From NCBI GenBank assembly GCA_023078555.1, contig CM041199.1, positions 7,817,315 to 7,881,314 on the forward strand: a stretch of DNA of 64,000 bases, given 5' to 3'. This stretch comes from Ulva prolifera (Eukaryota > Chlorophyta > Ulvophyceae > Ulvales > Ulvaceae). Position 1 is the stretch's first letter, and every line of letters begins with the position of its first letter. A program made the position numbers and the translations under genes. A model generated the notes under the pieces. That model made no database searches. It was not told the origin of the DNA and saw only the letters and a list, made by a program, of their open reading frames with translations. Positions 42,201 through 54,581 of the stretch are shown here, in pieces.

Positions 42201-45200
42201 GAACGCCCCTCCGATGACCCCCCCGCCACAGCCCCGCGTCTCCGCCACTGCGTCGCCCACGGCCGTCGAGCCTGCAGACTGGGCAATCGCCATGCAGCAG
42301 CTCGCGTTCTTCCGGGAACTGCTGGCCCTCCTGCCGGCCTCGTGCCCTGCCCTCGACCCGACGGCGCGCTTCGAGCTCGAGCGCCTCCTGCCCTTGTGCC
42401 TCAGCCTGGCTGCTGCCCCAGCGCCTGCTGATGACGAGGCAGAGGACTCACGGCGCGTGCGGGGGTACGTGCGCGACCTGGCGACGGCATGCGTGGGGCA
42501 GTACGCGGTCGCAGCATGCTGGCACACGCGGTGGAAAGGCCGTGATAGTGACGCCCTCTGGTCCGCCGGTGCGTACCCACCGCACCCATGCCTTCCCACG
42601 CTGATGCAGAAGCAACTCATGCATGTCTGGCCTGTTCTCACGCAGTGATGGGGTGGCACAGCGCTGCATATCGATGCCGCCGCTGCTGCAGGAGACTGCG
42701 AGCTTCTCATCTTCCTGCGGAACGTTTTGGAGCAGTCGGCCCCGGGCCCGCGCTGCCAGAACGCGGCGATCGCGCTTGGCGCCTGCTGCATGCAGCTCGG
42801 CGCCGCCGCCCTCGACGCCATCACCGGCTGCGGCCGTGGGGCCGGCGGTGACGGCGAGCCGCAGCCGGCGTCCGCCGCGTGCGTTGCGGAGCGCCCCCCC
42901 GCCGGGCTGCCAGTCATCGCGCTGCTGCTGAACCGCTTTGCGTGGGCGATGAGCCATGTCCTGGCCGCTGGCCGCCGCCGCAGCGAATACGCGCCGGCCA
43001 GCGCCGCTGCTCGGCCGTCCGGTACAGCAGGCACGGATGGGTTGAGCGGCACTGCAGTGCAGTCTGTGACGGAAGAGCTTGCCACGGCTGATGTGCGCCA
43101 CCTTCTACTGCCTTCGTCTTTGCTAGCACGGGCGTAGAAGGTCACTCTCATGACCCTGCGTACAAGCTGCTGCATGGCCGAGCGGTCGCTGCCATCGTGT
43201 GCGCGATGTTGCAGCAGAGCTTCACTACCACAGCCATGCATCCTCGATGTGGTATGGCGACTGCGCTCGACTCATGTCAAGGATTCCCTACGCAGCTTGG
43301 CCTGTTGAGTATGGGGGAACCACCCTGCTTGGAATGGCTGCATGGATCGTGTGGCAGCTCATGCATGTGGCTGTGTGCGGCATGTGGTACCATGATGCTG
43401 TGGACGTGTGCAGGCGATCGCGCACACCCTGTGCGAACTTCTCGTACACAGCAGTGTCTACGCTGGAATTCTCGACCTCGGGGAGCGCGAGCACGTCCTC
43501 GCGCCGCTCCTCGCCGCGTCGGTGACGCTCTCACCGCAGGCCGGCGCGCCGGGCGCACTTGTCCGGCAACGCATTGCATGCATGCGTGCGGTGCTGCCGC
43601 AGTATGCGGCGGTAAACAAGCCCGTGCTTGTTCGCTCGCTCGTGCCCGCCGCGCGGCATGCGATCGCGGCCCACGTAGACCGTGCCGCCGCGGCCTCACT
43701 CGTGCGCGAGGTGAGGCGAGATCTGGCGCGGCCGGTGGCAGCGAGCCTTGCAGCCGCCCACATCGGGCCTGACGGGCCAGCCAACGACGACGACGATGAA
43801 CAAGACGAGGGCGGCGCTGCAGACTCTGGCCTCGGCGGGGACCAGCCGGAGGCAGGTGGAGTCCGAGAGCGTGAGGATGCGGGGGTGCGCTTCTGGAGCC
43901 CATGGTGCCCGGGCGGCTCCTGTATGCATGCAGAAAGTCCGGATCGTGCATCGGGTTAAACAGGGCGCATGGGCTGCAGAGGGGTCCAGGGTCGTTGAGA
44001 GACACGGCAGGACCCCTCGGTCACGCTCGACCTCATACGGCCGCAGACAGGCAGGGCACAGTGAATGACGCAGCATAACTGCCGCCTTGGAAAGCTGCCG
44101 TTGGTTTACAGAGCCTCGCTTGGCATGTGCCCCGGAGGATGCATTGTGGCGTGGGCCTTGCAGCAACTGGCGCGGTCACCGATGCATGCTGTGCAGGAGG
44201 CCGCAGTGCAGGCCTGCGCGGCCCACCTCTGGGTGTACCCCCTGCTCCTCGCCGCACTGTACGAGGCCGCGACGTGTGGCGTGTCCCCGCTGACACGGGA
44301 GTACATCGCCGCGCTGCTGCACGCGCTGCGCGGCCTGCCGCTGCAGGTGCTGACGTGGCGGCAGGCGCAGCAGGCAGCGTGGCTCGCGTGGCGCGCCGAC
44401 GCGGCCCTGGAGGGGCAGGCTGTGCTGCTCAAGGAGGTGGCCGCTGTGCGTGCTGCGCTCGACGGCGCTGCCGCTGCCGCGCGCGAGCTCGACTGCGCCC
44501 CTGAGGCGCAGCAGCGGCGCAGCGATGAGGAAGTTCAGGTGCGGCGAGCTGCATGCATGTGGTACATGTACTGATGTACACAGGACGCATGCGGGTGCCC
44601 GTTACCAATGAGTAGTGCTGGGCCTCTGCCTTGTTGCTCCTTCTGTTTTTGCTCCACATGTGGCAATAAACAACACACAGCACAGTGGACCCGTATAAGG
44701 ACGCAATATCAGTCTCAGATGTGTGTGAAGGTGCCGTTCTGAGGGAGTGTGCCTGTGTGTGAACCTCTGTCCTCCCCGCTGCTTGAGACTTTGGCTCATG
44801 TGCCACGAAACACTCCTGCGCAGCCGGGTCGCTTTTTGCATCACAACTTGTGCGAGCGCTCTAGCACTGCAGGCTGCTCTGGATGATGACCTCCAGAGCC
44901 ACGCTTACATGGGCCACGTCCCCGTGCCGGCCGCCCGATCCGCCTCTCGCGCCACCGGGGCCACTAGCCGCGGAGCCTCCCAGGCGCACACGTCCGCAGG
45001 CCGCGCATCCCCCACAGACGGTGCTGGTACCAGCGGCATGGGCCAGCCTGCAGCGTCCTCCGGCAGCCGCCAGCCGGCTGCTTCGAGGGCACGCGCCGCG
45101 GCGCGACAGGAGAACGAGGACCGCGGCAACGTGGGCGGCGCGCGGGGGTCCGCCGCGTCGCGGCAGCAGCCGGTGAGGCGCTCCCGCACACAGAAAGTGA

Positions 45201-45493
45201 TGCTGGACGCGCCTGAGCTGCCTCCTTCGCCACCCTCTAGTGACACGGGCGCGGACACTGAGGGGCGGGCGGCCAGTCCCATCGCGTGCGTAAGCAGCCA
45301 CGAGGCCGGGCCTGATGCGGAATGTTTGCTCACCCCGTCGCTCGAGCGGGGGGCTGCGGGGGACGCAGATCTGCAGAAGCGGACGGATGAGGTGATGAGC
45401 TGCATGGTTGACATGCATTTTGAGGAGCGAGAGCGGGAGGAGCGTGCTGGGTCGCCTGGCAGGGTGCTGCGTGAGTTGCGCCCGTCGCGGTGA
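39267..45493 (+). CDS. NCAPG: Condensin complex subunit 3 (CAP-G), HEAT-repeat protein
   Basis: CAP-G binds the kleisin CAP-H and DNA in condensin, compacting mitotic chromosomes. Eleven exons keep phase: 39267-39434, 39503-39838, 39974-40054, 40251-40659, 40827-41234, 41650-41928, 42053-42568, 42692-43092, 43414-43884, 44197-44538, 44873-45493 (TGA), about 1,343 residues; human is 1,015. Family marks are HEAT repeats such as TDNTASVRVAALFALKPW and DVRAAAATCMPKTQQSRRLL, then TVRDAAAQQLTLHYPAIVDL with WVSSCGGVEELLEP. Next comes LLSPTEAAFWCTACTHLL, equivalent to human TLTPEIALYWCALCEYL. The C-terminal Cnd3 domain includes TLCELLVHSSVYAGILDL and LVRQRIACMRAVLPQYA. The last exon is Ala/Ser/Arg-rich and disordered, longer than in animals. 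Exon borders between 41.2-42.0 and 43.9-44.2 kb are the least certain. Assignment to CAP-G over CAP-G2 rests on the N-terminal half. Confidence 0.82.
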
Positions 45494-47091
45494 GTGGAGT
45501 CGCCTGTTTATGCTGAGTTTTGAAAGGATGGCCTGTGATACAGAACACTGGTGTATATCTGCCTGATGTAACGTGCACCCAAGGCAGGAGTCTAAATCTC
45601 GATGCAGTGTGACCACACTGGTGATGTCTGTGCCGCGAAAGGCCGTGACATCTGAGGGCACAACCTGCTTCCAACCTGCTTCAGTGCCTTTGATTCTTCC
45701 TCGCACTTGGTGCAATCGATCCTGTGGTGGACTCCACCTTGTCAGTATCACCGCCATCGCCTCTGACTGCTGAGGCTAGGGCCCAGCCAGCAAGCAGAGA
45801 CATGCACCATGTCAGGCCCCTCCCGTCTGATGTGTCTGACTGCGGCAACCCTACGCCACTTCCTTCTGATTGATGCTGGCTGCAGACGATAATTTTGGAT
45901 GGCCTGTTGGATATATGTGATCATTTCCATCCTGGGGTTCCTTTAGCTGCATAGCCACAGAAGCATGGCATGCGTGGTGAAAGCTGCAGCTAGGGATTAA
46001 CCACATGTTTGGGCAGAAGTCAGGCTAACAGTGCCGGTCGGCTTCTGGATGTTCCCGGGCACATGGCATGCTTGGAATGCAGGCTTCCATAGAGTTTCCA
46101 GTTGTCAAATGCCTGTGCCTGGATCTTCATTGTGTGACTGTGGCTTATGTGTGTTGACAGCATGACTGAATGTGCTCTGCGAAATCTCAGTCACATCCTT
46201 GTAGTTACCTGACAAAATTCCGAATTTGTGGTATCTGGTTGCAGAAAGTGCACAGCTGTTGATGTGTGTGTTCCCCACAACGCAACAGACACAATCATGT
46301 GCCGCTCGTCGAGGTGTACACTGCAGCTTACTGTGCGCTACAGAAAGAAGGCCTCAGCAAACATCCGAACGATGCATGATGACGTGTCAGAATGTGACGG
46401 AAATGTGGTGCTGTTGTGTACTACTTGTCCAGGCCAGGAAGTACGAAAGCCTGTGGGAAATCGCAGACACAAGGGTATCATTTGCATGTACACATTAATG
46501 TGCTTGGTAAACTGAGTTCTCCGATAACCAGTGATGCTGCTGAAGTCTATACATTATTGTTGTGAGGCGAATTGACTTGACCAGAGTTACAGTAATAATC
46601 CCCTTCAGGACATATAACCGATAGTGTCTTTATATACGGTCTCAAGCACGAGTCCCGTGTGCAGTCAAGTCTCATGCATGTCTCTCACTATGTAGGGCTG
46701 ACCAGATCACATCAATTATCACCGGCAAAATTATGGTGTTTCCGCTTGTCAGTTCAATCAAGTGGCACCGTTTGATACGGTGTTGAGCACGAATAACTGA
46801 TAGAATATTCTTGTTTCATGGGAAACCACACCGGAAACATTGGAATCCTCAAAATGATGGACTCCTTCCCTTGCCAGCAGTGTTTGTGACTATACAGTCG
46901 AGGGTCAGGAGACTTATCGAGGCTATTCCTGAAGAATTTTCAAGCTGTGCCGCTGCCGTACGGACTCAGCCACCAACGGCACCCCATATGTGCAAACCAC
47001 TATTTGCTGGTTGAGCAGATGACCGCTCGAAATGACGAACACTTGACTAACAGCACTCTCACGGAGTGCAAGTACACAACAGTGCGTAAGC
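45494..47091. other. Convergent 3' interval between CAP-G and Rpt2
   Basis: This 1.6-kb gap between two convergent genes contains their 3' untranslated regions. A Cys-rich plus-strand open frame (46228-46515, 95 codons) is the longest but shows no family similarity. TGTAA lies at 45567 for CAP-G and, on the minus strand, at about 46584-46588 for Rpt2. Confidence 0.5.
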
Positions 47092-49449
47092 CTACATGTA
47101 AAGGCCTTCGGGAACATTCTCCTTCTTCTTGTACAGAACCTTCTCTTTTGCCTTCTGAAAGTCAGCGTGAGTGACACACATGCGGCGCTCTCGCAGCGCC
47201 AGCAACCCAGCCTCAGTACACACAGCCTTGATGTCAGCCCCAGACAACTCATCCTTTGCCATTACAAACTCCTCCATGTTGACATCATCTGCATGCAGGG
47301 CACAAGGTCACAACCGAGGCAACTGAGATGAACGCACCCTTCGCAGCTTAGTGAACTGAGGTCAGGAATGTTAATAGCAGGCATGAAAGCAATGGGAGTA
47401 TACGCACCTGCAAGCTTCATCTTGCCAGTATGGATGCTGAAAATTCTTCGCTTTGTCTTGGCATCGGGCAAAGGGAACTCGATCTTCCGGTCAATTCGCC
47501 CGGGCCGAATTAGTGCCGGATCAAGGGTCTCAATTCTGTTTGTTGCCATGATGACCTGCAGCAGGGGTATATAGGACCAAACGCAGGTGCACAAAACAGC
47601 TGTGGCTAGGTCTGATCGATGGCATCGTCATGTGCAAGCATACAGTAAGCATGCAGTGACTCTGATATTGCCCTATTCCAACAGTGGGCACAGGCTACTC
47701 AAAGTCATCCAAAACAGTTTGTGCATGCGTCATCAATTAAAGAAAAGGCTCTGATACCAAGGCAATTATGGCGAATAATCACATCACAAACGGAAATTCA
47801 GCTGCTGAGCTTTTGTCAGGAACGTATGTGGCAGAATCCCCTTGTACACAGAGCATGAGCTTGACACAGCCTTTCGAGACATATCATCGAGTAGACTGTA
47901 CGCACCTTGACCTCAGACATGAAGTCAAATCCATCAAGTTGGTTCAGGAGCTCAAGCATGGTACGCTGAATCTCACGTTCGCCACCACTGTTTGCATCAT
48001 ACCGCTTTGTTCCGATTGCATCGATCTCATCGATGAAAACAATTGCAGGCGAATTCTCATCAGCAACTCGGAAGAGTTCTCTCACGAGTTTTGGACCATC
48101 ACCGAGGTACTTTTGAATGAGCTCACTGCCGACGACACGTAGGAATGTTGCACTTGTGCTATTGGCGACAGCCTTAGCAAGAAGCGTCTTGCCTGTTCCA
48201 GGAACACCGTATAGAATAACACCCTTCGGGGCTTTGATACCAATATCTTCATAGAGCTCAGGATGCGTCAACGGCAGCTCCACTGCTTCTTTTATCTCCT
48301 ACAACACATGAACTCTTGAAGAGGGCATCGTGGCCAACACAAACTCAGCACTGTGGTGAAATACATGAGATAATACAGCCCGATCTGCAAGTGATCAGAC
48401 AGCTGGTTGCAGGACAAAGTTTCATGCACACTGTTAGCTCTATGCCCCGTGCCACCAAATCGTGTTGGCCAGTTACCAGGCACATGTTTGCAATGAACTC
48501 AGCTTTACTCGGAGTAGCAATGATATGCAAGGAACAGCAAGATTGCGATGAATCATCTGACCTTGTGATACATAATTTAATGATGTGTCAGCAACTTCGA
48601 ATGGCTCTTGATAGGCTATGCCCGGTGTCCGGCAGAAAGAGAGAGGGGGGAGAACACAAACCTGGATCTGTGCCTCCAGCCCACCGATATCCGCAAAGCT
48701 CTCTGTGGGCGCCTGGTCAACTTTCATGACGCTGACCATCGGGTCAGCATCGTTTGACAGGATCCCAACGATGGCCATGGCTTTACTGTGGAGCAGGACA
48801 GAGCAGCCAGGCTCAAGCTGAGTTTTGTCTACCAATTGCAGAACTCCGACGTAGTACTCGGGTCCGACTGATGTTGACACGATTGCATGGTTCTCATCAA
48901 TAATCTCCTCCAAGGTCCCAACCGCCAAAGGTGTGCCTCTGAGCTCATCGACCTTGTCATGGTCTGCCTTGTTTCTCTCCTCAGCTGGCTTGACTTGTTC
49001 CTTCACAGCACACACAATGACATAGCACACATTGCGTAACTATCGTGTCCAGTCTTCAACACTCAGCGATGCTGCCATAGCATGTGTGCCATGTGCCACA
49101 CATCAGCACTTCATGACTCGTAGCCAGCCTAATCTGCGGTTATAAACCACCACAAAACACAGTATACATGATACAGAAAGAGCACCTGATTCGCAACAAA
49201 TTCTTCCTCCATTAACAGGTAGTCTTTGACTCTCTCAAGTTTCAGGAGTCGGAGCTTGCACTTCGCGCTTGGTGTGATTGTTGGAAGCTTTCCACCGATT
49301 GCATTATTTTGATCTCTTTTTTTTTGCTTTCGGCCGACACGAGGAGGCGGAACCGGTGGCTCCCATTTGCGCTTCTTCTCGCCATCATCTTTGTTCTTCT
49401 TGTTGCCACCTCCCCCAGGCCCGTTCGGACTGCTGAAATCGTTACCCAT
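47092..49449 (-). CDS. PSMC1: 26S proteasome regulatory ATPase subunit Rpt2
   Basis: Rpt2 is one of six AAA+ ATPases that unfold substrates and open the 20S gate. Exons on the minus strand: 49186-49449, 48662-49000, 47906-48298, 47408-47555, 47092-47288; all phases agree, giving 446 residues (human 440). The start MGNDFS keeps Gly2, the conserved N-myristoylation site of Rpt2. Then come [17 protein letters not shown], the coiled coil, the OB fold ([19 protein letters not shown]), Walker A at ~232-239 and Walker [15 protein letters not shown]. The SRH-region sequence is [20 protein letters not shown]. The C-terminus ends LYM, a HbYX-type tail (LYL in human) that docks in the 20S alpha ring. 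Walker A reads GVPGTGKT instead of the near-universal GPPGTGKT. It is transcribed divergently from Rpn1. Confidence 0.96.
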
Positions 49450-49871
49450 GACTGCGTCTGGCGACTACGTTGAAGATGATCTAGATAGGCAAAGTCAGCT
49501 TCTCATTGCGCGTTAATTCACGCTATCGGACTGTATTTGCTTGGCAGAGAATGCGACCTGACATGAACTTCCAGCAGCCAGCGTTCAAGTCTACATCAAT
49601 TTAGAATTGATCTCCCTGTGTATTTCATGCAGCCTGGTCCTGCGGCTCCGGAAGGACGCTGCAGCGAATGTCACGCGCCAAATAACGCGGGGGCACGTTC
49701 ATGGTTGACCGGACAATGCAGCGCGATCTTGACAAGTTTTGCGCTCAATTGCGAAAGATAAACTACTGACGGGTCAACGGTCATCGCACGTCCACTGCAC
49801 ACAGATTTGCTGCACCTGCTGAATGTTGTCGTGACACTGTTCGGTCGACACTTGTTCCCCGCCCTGGCAAC
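49450..49871. promoter_or_regulatory. Shared bidirectional promoter of Rpt2 and Rpn1 with E2F-like site
   Basis: Only 422 bp separate the two divergent start codons. GCGCCAAA at 49675-49682 matches the E2F/DP consensus (TTTSSCGC on the other strand), within CACGCGCCAAATAACGCGG. It sits near the middle of the interval, so it could serve both genes. No TATA box is evident on either side. The binding prediction is sequence-based only. Confidence 0.6.
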
Positions 49872-52800
49872 ATGGCGCAGGCGATAGAAGAACAAAAAGA
49901 AAACATCGATGCTAACAAAAGTAAAGATGAGAAACCTGAAGATGAGCCCGAGGAGCTGTCTGAGGAGGACCAGGCCCTCAAAGACGGGCTGGAAGCCCAC
50001 GTTACGTTGTTGTCCACGACCTCAGATGCGACCGCTGGCATGTCTGCAATCGAGAACATGGGGAAAGAGATTCGTACAGCTACAACCTCAATGACATCCG
50101 TTCCCAAGCCTCTCAAATTTCTTCGGCCGCACTATCAGACCATCAAAGCTGCTCATGAGACAGTTCCAGACAAGTGTAAGCCAGCTCTAGCTGACGTCAT
50201 CTCTGTTCTAGCAACAGTTGGAGCTGAAGAAGCTGATCGGGAGTGCCTGTCCTTTCGATTGAAGGGAACAGGGGGTGATCCCTCTGCTTGGGGCCATGAG
50301 TACATGCGGCATTTGGCCGGAGAGATAGCATCAGAATACTCACAAAGATCCTCCATGGAGCCACCAGCAGATACTGCAGACTTGATGGGACTAGTGGAGG
50401 TGCGAAGGGGCCGCAGGATGTGCTGCTGACTCACTTTCTCTCCAGTTTGATGCCTGCTGCATCGCTTGCTGATTCTCCACTCCATGTCCGCCAGGCATTC
50501 ATTTACGCCCTTGCATCTGCGCCTCAAGATTCTTCAATCCCAAGGTCGTGGTGTCCAAACGTTTTCTCTGTTTTGCAGTTGCATGTGCTCTGCTTGATGC
50601 CGTTGCAGTTGCTACATCTAAAACAACCAACACGGGACTGTTTAGGCAGGTGGGTTTCATATGCAGGTGATTGTACCTTATTATATGCACCACAACTCTG
50701 AGCCTGAGGCAGTGGACCTCCTCCTAGAGGTAGACTCGATCTCGGGCATCTCTGAGCATGTCGATGACAAGAATGCAGATCGCACCTGCCGCTACCTCGT
50801 TGCTGTCTCAGCTTACCTTGCCTTCCCAGATAATGGCGCTGCCCTCTCAGCTGCCTATGACTCGTACCTCAAGGTTGGAAAAGTCCATGATGCGATGCGA
50901 GTAGCCCTCAACATGAATGACAGATCCCGAGCAGAGAAGGTGTTTTTTGCCTCTGAAGGTGAGCTCGACAAACAGCAATTGGGCTACTTGCTCGCACGCC
51001 AAGGAGTCATGCTCGACTGCGAGGAAGGCCCCTGCACCATCGAAGATGAGGACCTCCGAGAGAAGGTGCGTTCACTGACACCTGGGGACTAGTTGCGTCG
51101 GCGTATGCAGTGACCCGCTGCATCACGAATTGGCCCTTGCAATTCTGCCATGGACATGCTGCGCTGCAGTTCCATGCATCCAGTATCATCACTGCATGTC
51201 TTTGTGGTTGTCTTTGTTGCGCGCCTCCCACATGTGGCCAGCTGAGTCCTCACCATGCATTCCACATGCCGTTGCGTTTCCGATAGACACCTGTGCAACG
51301 GTAAGATCTGCATGGCATCTAAACCCTGCTATGCTGCATGCCACTATACATGTTGCTCGCACTTACATCCCCCTGGCACAAGACAGAGACAGGGTACAAA
51401 TTCTGCTGCCGCTGCCGCAGGTGGTCGGCATCATGTCAAATGTGAAGCTGTCCGAGCGGTTCCTAGCGCTCGCGCGAGACCTCGACGTCCTTGAGCCTAA
51501 GGTACCCGAAGACGTGTACAAGATGCACCTTGTAGACACGCACCGCAGCGGCCTCGGGCCTTCAATGGACAGCGCGGCGAAGAATCTGAGCGCAACGCTC
51601 GTCAATGCGCTCGTAAACCTCGGCTTCGGTAACGATAAGCTCGTCACGATCGCGCAGGCTGAGGGCGAGCGCACATGGATCAGCCGCAACAAGGACCAGG
51701 GCAAGACGTGTGCGGTAGCGTCGATCGGGGTGCGCTTGCGCCTATGTGTGAGTGTGCATTTCACCGTCCGGCCATTTTTATGCGAGCCAAGGGGCTAGCC
51801 ATTTGGGGACGTCCCGGTGCAATGGGAAAATGTGGCCAGAATGTTGTCTACTTGTTGATTAGGGCAAGTGATTCATCCCGGCAGAGAGAATCGCCAAGCC
51901 GGGTCCGGCATGAGCGGGGGGCGCGACTGTGACGCCTGGGCGCTACCGCTGCAGGCGATCTCGCTGTGGGACGTTGACGGCGGGATGCCCCAGATCGACA
52001 AGTACACGTACAGCGAGGACCCCAACATCGTCGCCGGCTCGTGCCTCGGCTTCGGGCTGTGCTGCTGCTGCGTGCGCAGTGAGCTCGACCCCGCGTTTGC
52101 GCTGCTGAGCGAGCACGTGCACGCGACGAGCCCGCAGGTTCGCGTCGCGGCCGTGATGGCCCTCGGCCTCGCGTACGCCGGCACCGGCAAGGAGGATGTG
52201 CGCGAGCTGCTGCTGCCGCTCATCTCGCCAGAGGAGGCGAGCGTCGAGCTCGTTGCCCACGCCGCGCTCGCCCTCGGAGTCGTCTTTGCCGGCACAAAAG
52301 ACGGTGCGTTTCTGCACGTCCTCAGTCGGGTCGCGTGGCTGTGCCGCTCGCCGGTGCACCTGTGCTCTACAGTGCACCCGCAGCCTGTTTGTTGCATGCT
52401 GCTGGTGCTGCTCCACAGCCCACCTGCTGTCAGCAGAATACGTTGCGCCTCCATGCATGCCTGGTGCTCCAGAAGAGGAAGGCACAACTGCAGAGGGTTA
52501 CCACGCATGTCTACGACAGAAGCTACCAAGCCAAGAGGCTGGCGAGCTGTGTTCATCCAGCAACCTCACAGTCAATGAGTGCAAGCTGGTGCATGAGTTT
52601 CTAGGACTGCACGGCTGACCCGGTATCATGTGGTGCAGGGGAGGTCACAGACGCGATGATTCAGTGGCTGATGCTGGCCGAGGAGCCGATGCTGGAGCAC
52701 AAGTTTGCGCGATTTGTGGCGCTCGGCCTCGGATTCCTGTTCCTGGGCCAGCAGGAGGCCGTCGAGGCGACGCTGGAGGTCGCGCGCAGCGTGCATGAAC

Positions 52801-54581
52801 GCATCGCGAAGGTCGCGGCCGTGCTGCTCGACACCTGCGCACACGCCGGCACTGGAAACGTGCTCAAGGTGCAGGAGATGCTCAGCATCTGCGGGGAGAC
52901 GATCGATGCAGAGGAGGGTGCCGAGTGGAAGGTGCGCCATGCAGCCCACCGTCAGCAACACTGTTCCGAGCTGCGTCCACAGTTGCCTGTGCTCCGATGC
53001 AACACAGTGACGTCTGCTCCGGAAGTGTTTGGCTGACTCGTGGCGTCAAGCGGCGTTTCCTGACCCAGCGCTCCTGTGTGTTTGCAGAAGGCGCATCAGA
53101 CGTTTGCGGCGATGGGGGTGGGGCTGATCGCGATGGGCGAGGACCTCGGCATCACGCTCGCCGGGCGCGCCCTCGAGCACCTTCTGTCGTACGGCGACGC
53201 CGAGGTGCGTGCGGGCGTGCCAGGGGCGCTTGCGCTGCTGCACGCGAGCCACCCGGACGTGTACACGATGGACACGCTGAGCCGCCTCAGCCACGACAGC
53301 GACTCGGCAGTGGCGCGCGCCGCGCTGCTCTCCCTCGGCGTGATCGGCGCCGGCACCAACAATGCCCGCCTCGCAGGTGTGCACCCCTGCCCTGCATCAC
53401 CAGGCCCTGCGCTCTGCGGCGTGACAGCACGGCGCAGGACTGCCCTTACTTAAGACGAAATTACATTACTGGCAGATGGGATGGCGGTGGTAAATGCATC
53501 ACGTGGTCGCGACTCGTCTGCGAGACAGTTGACAGCTGCTCCCTTCCCGCACCATGCACCATATGCTGCTACTCCCTCACCTTTTGCAACAGCTAGCACA
53601 CTCGAGTGTTTGCTGTGTCTTGCCTTTGCATGGGTTTTGGGGTCCTTTTTGACAGATTTTAGCTCCAGAGTGGTGATAGCGTGTGGCGGTGCAGGCATGC
53701 TGCGCAACCTGAGCAGCTACTACTACAAGGACGCCGCGGGGCTGCACCTCGTGCGCGTCGCGCAGGGCCTGCTGCACATGGGCAAGGGCCTCACGACGCT
53801 GTCACCGTACCACTCGGACCGCTCGCTGCTGTCGCCGCGCTCCCTCGCCGCGCTACTCACGCTGCTCCACTGCGGCACCGACCCCGCCGCGACGCTCTGC
53901 GGCAAGCCCGCCTACATGCTCTACTACATCTGTCCGGCCGTGCGGCCGCGCATGCTGCTCACTGTCGATGAGTCCGGGGACGTCGTGCCGGTGTCGGTGC
54001 GCGTTGGCACAGCCGTGGACACGGTTGCGCAAGCCGGGCAGCCCAAGAGCATCACAGGTGCGCTCCTCAGCTGCATCTCGCAATCGGCAGATGTCCATGC
54101 CGAGCTGGCCCGTGCCTTTGGCATCTTCCTGCCCAGTTGATATAAGATAAGTGTATTACATATCAGTGTAGTGCAACTCGGTGGCGGGCGAGTCTGTGCA
54201 ACGTTATTGTCATGATCTGCGTGCCTACTGATTGCTGTGCGTATCTGATGTCTGTCATTTGTGCGGCGTTTGCATGCTGAGTGAGTCGACCATCTAATAC
54301 TTATGCTGTCCGATTACATCTGGCTGGATCGCTGGATGAGTTTTGGCTGCACCCCAGTGGCCGCGTGCAGAGTTTGTAGGCCAGACCACAAGCTGAGGCT
54401 CATGCACAGCTCGCGATGTGTCATGTGCCATGCAGGGTTTCAAACACATGACACCCCCGCGCTGCTTGCGACAGGGGACCGCGCGGAGCTGGCGTCTGAA
54501 AAGTATGTATCTGTCAGTCCGCTCCTAGAAGGCATAGTCATTGTCAAGCGGAATCCGGCTTTCATCGAGGGCAGCGATTAA
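49872..54581 (+). CDS. PSMD2: 26S proteasome non-ATPase regulatory subunit Rpn1
   Basis: Rpn1 is the large toroid scaffold of the proteasome base; it binds ubiquitin, UBL shuttle factors and Ubp6/USP14. Exons 49872-50399, 50667-51065, 51421-51729, 51955-52303, 52639-52931, 53088-53376, 53695-54057 and 54436-54581 (TAA) keep phase, giving 891 residues (human 908). The N-terminus is acidic and Lys-rich, followed by the family signature [17 protein letters not shown] and SWGHEYxRHLAGE-like [16 protein letters not shown]. Exon 4 begins the proteasome/cyclosome repeats ([38 protein letters not shown]). Later come [39 protein letters not shown] and the C-terminal [26 protein letters not shown]-type domain ending VIVKRNPAF. 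Exon 3 ends shortly after [14 protein letters not shown]. It diverges from the Rpt2 gene and the two products are direct partners in the base. Donors are nearly all GTGCGN. Confidence 0.96.

Noticed and set aside
42111-43241. Minus-strand open frame of 376 codons
   Set aside because: It overlaps CAP-G exons with consistent phases and has no recognisable domain; GC-rich antisense frames are expected to stay open.
46228-46515. Cys-rich 95-codon plus frame between CAP-G and Rpt2
   Set aside because: Regular Cys spacing hinted at a zinc-binding protein, but the pattern fits no family and it lies in the convergent 3' gap.
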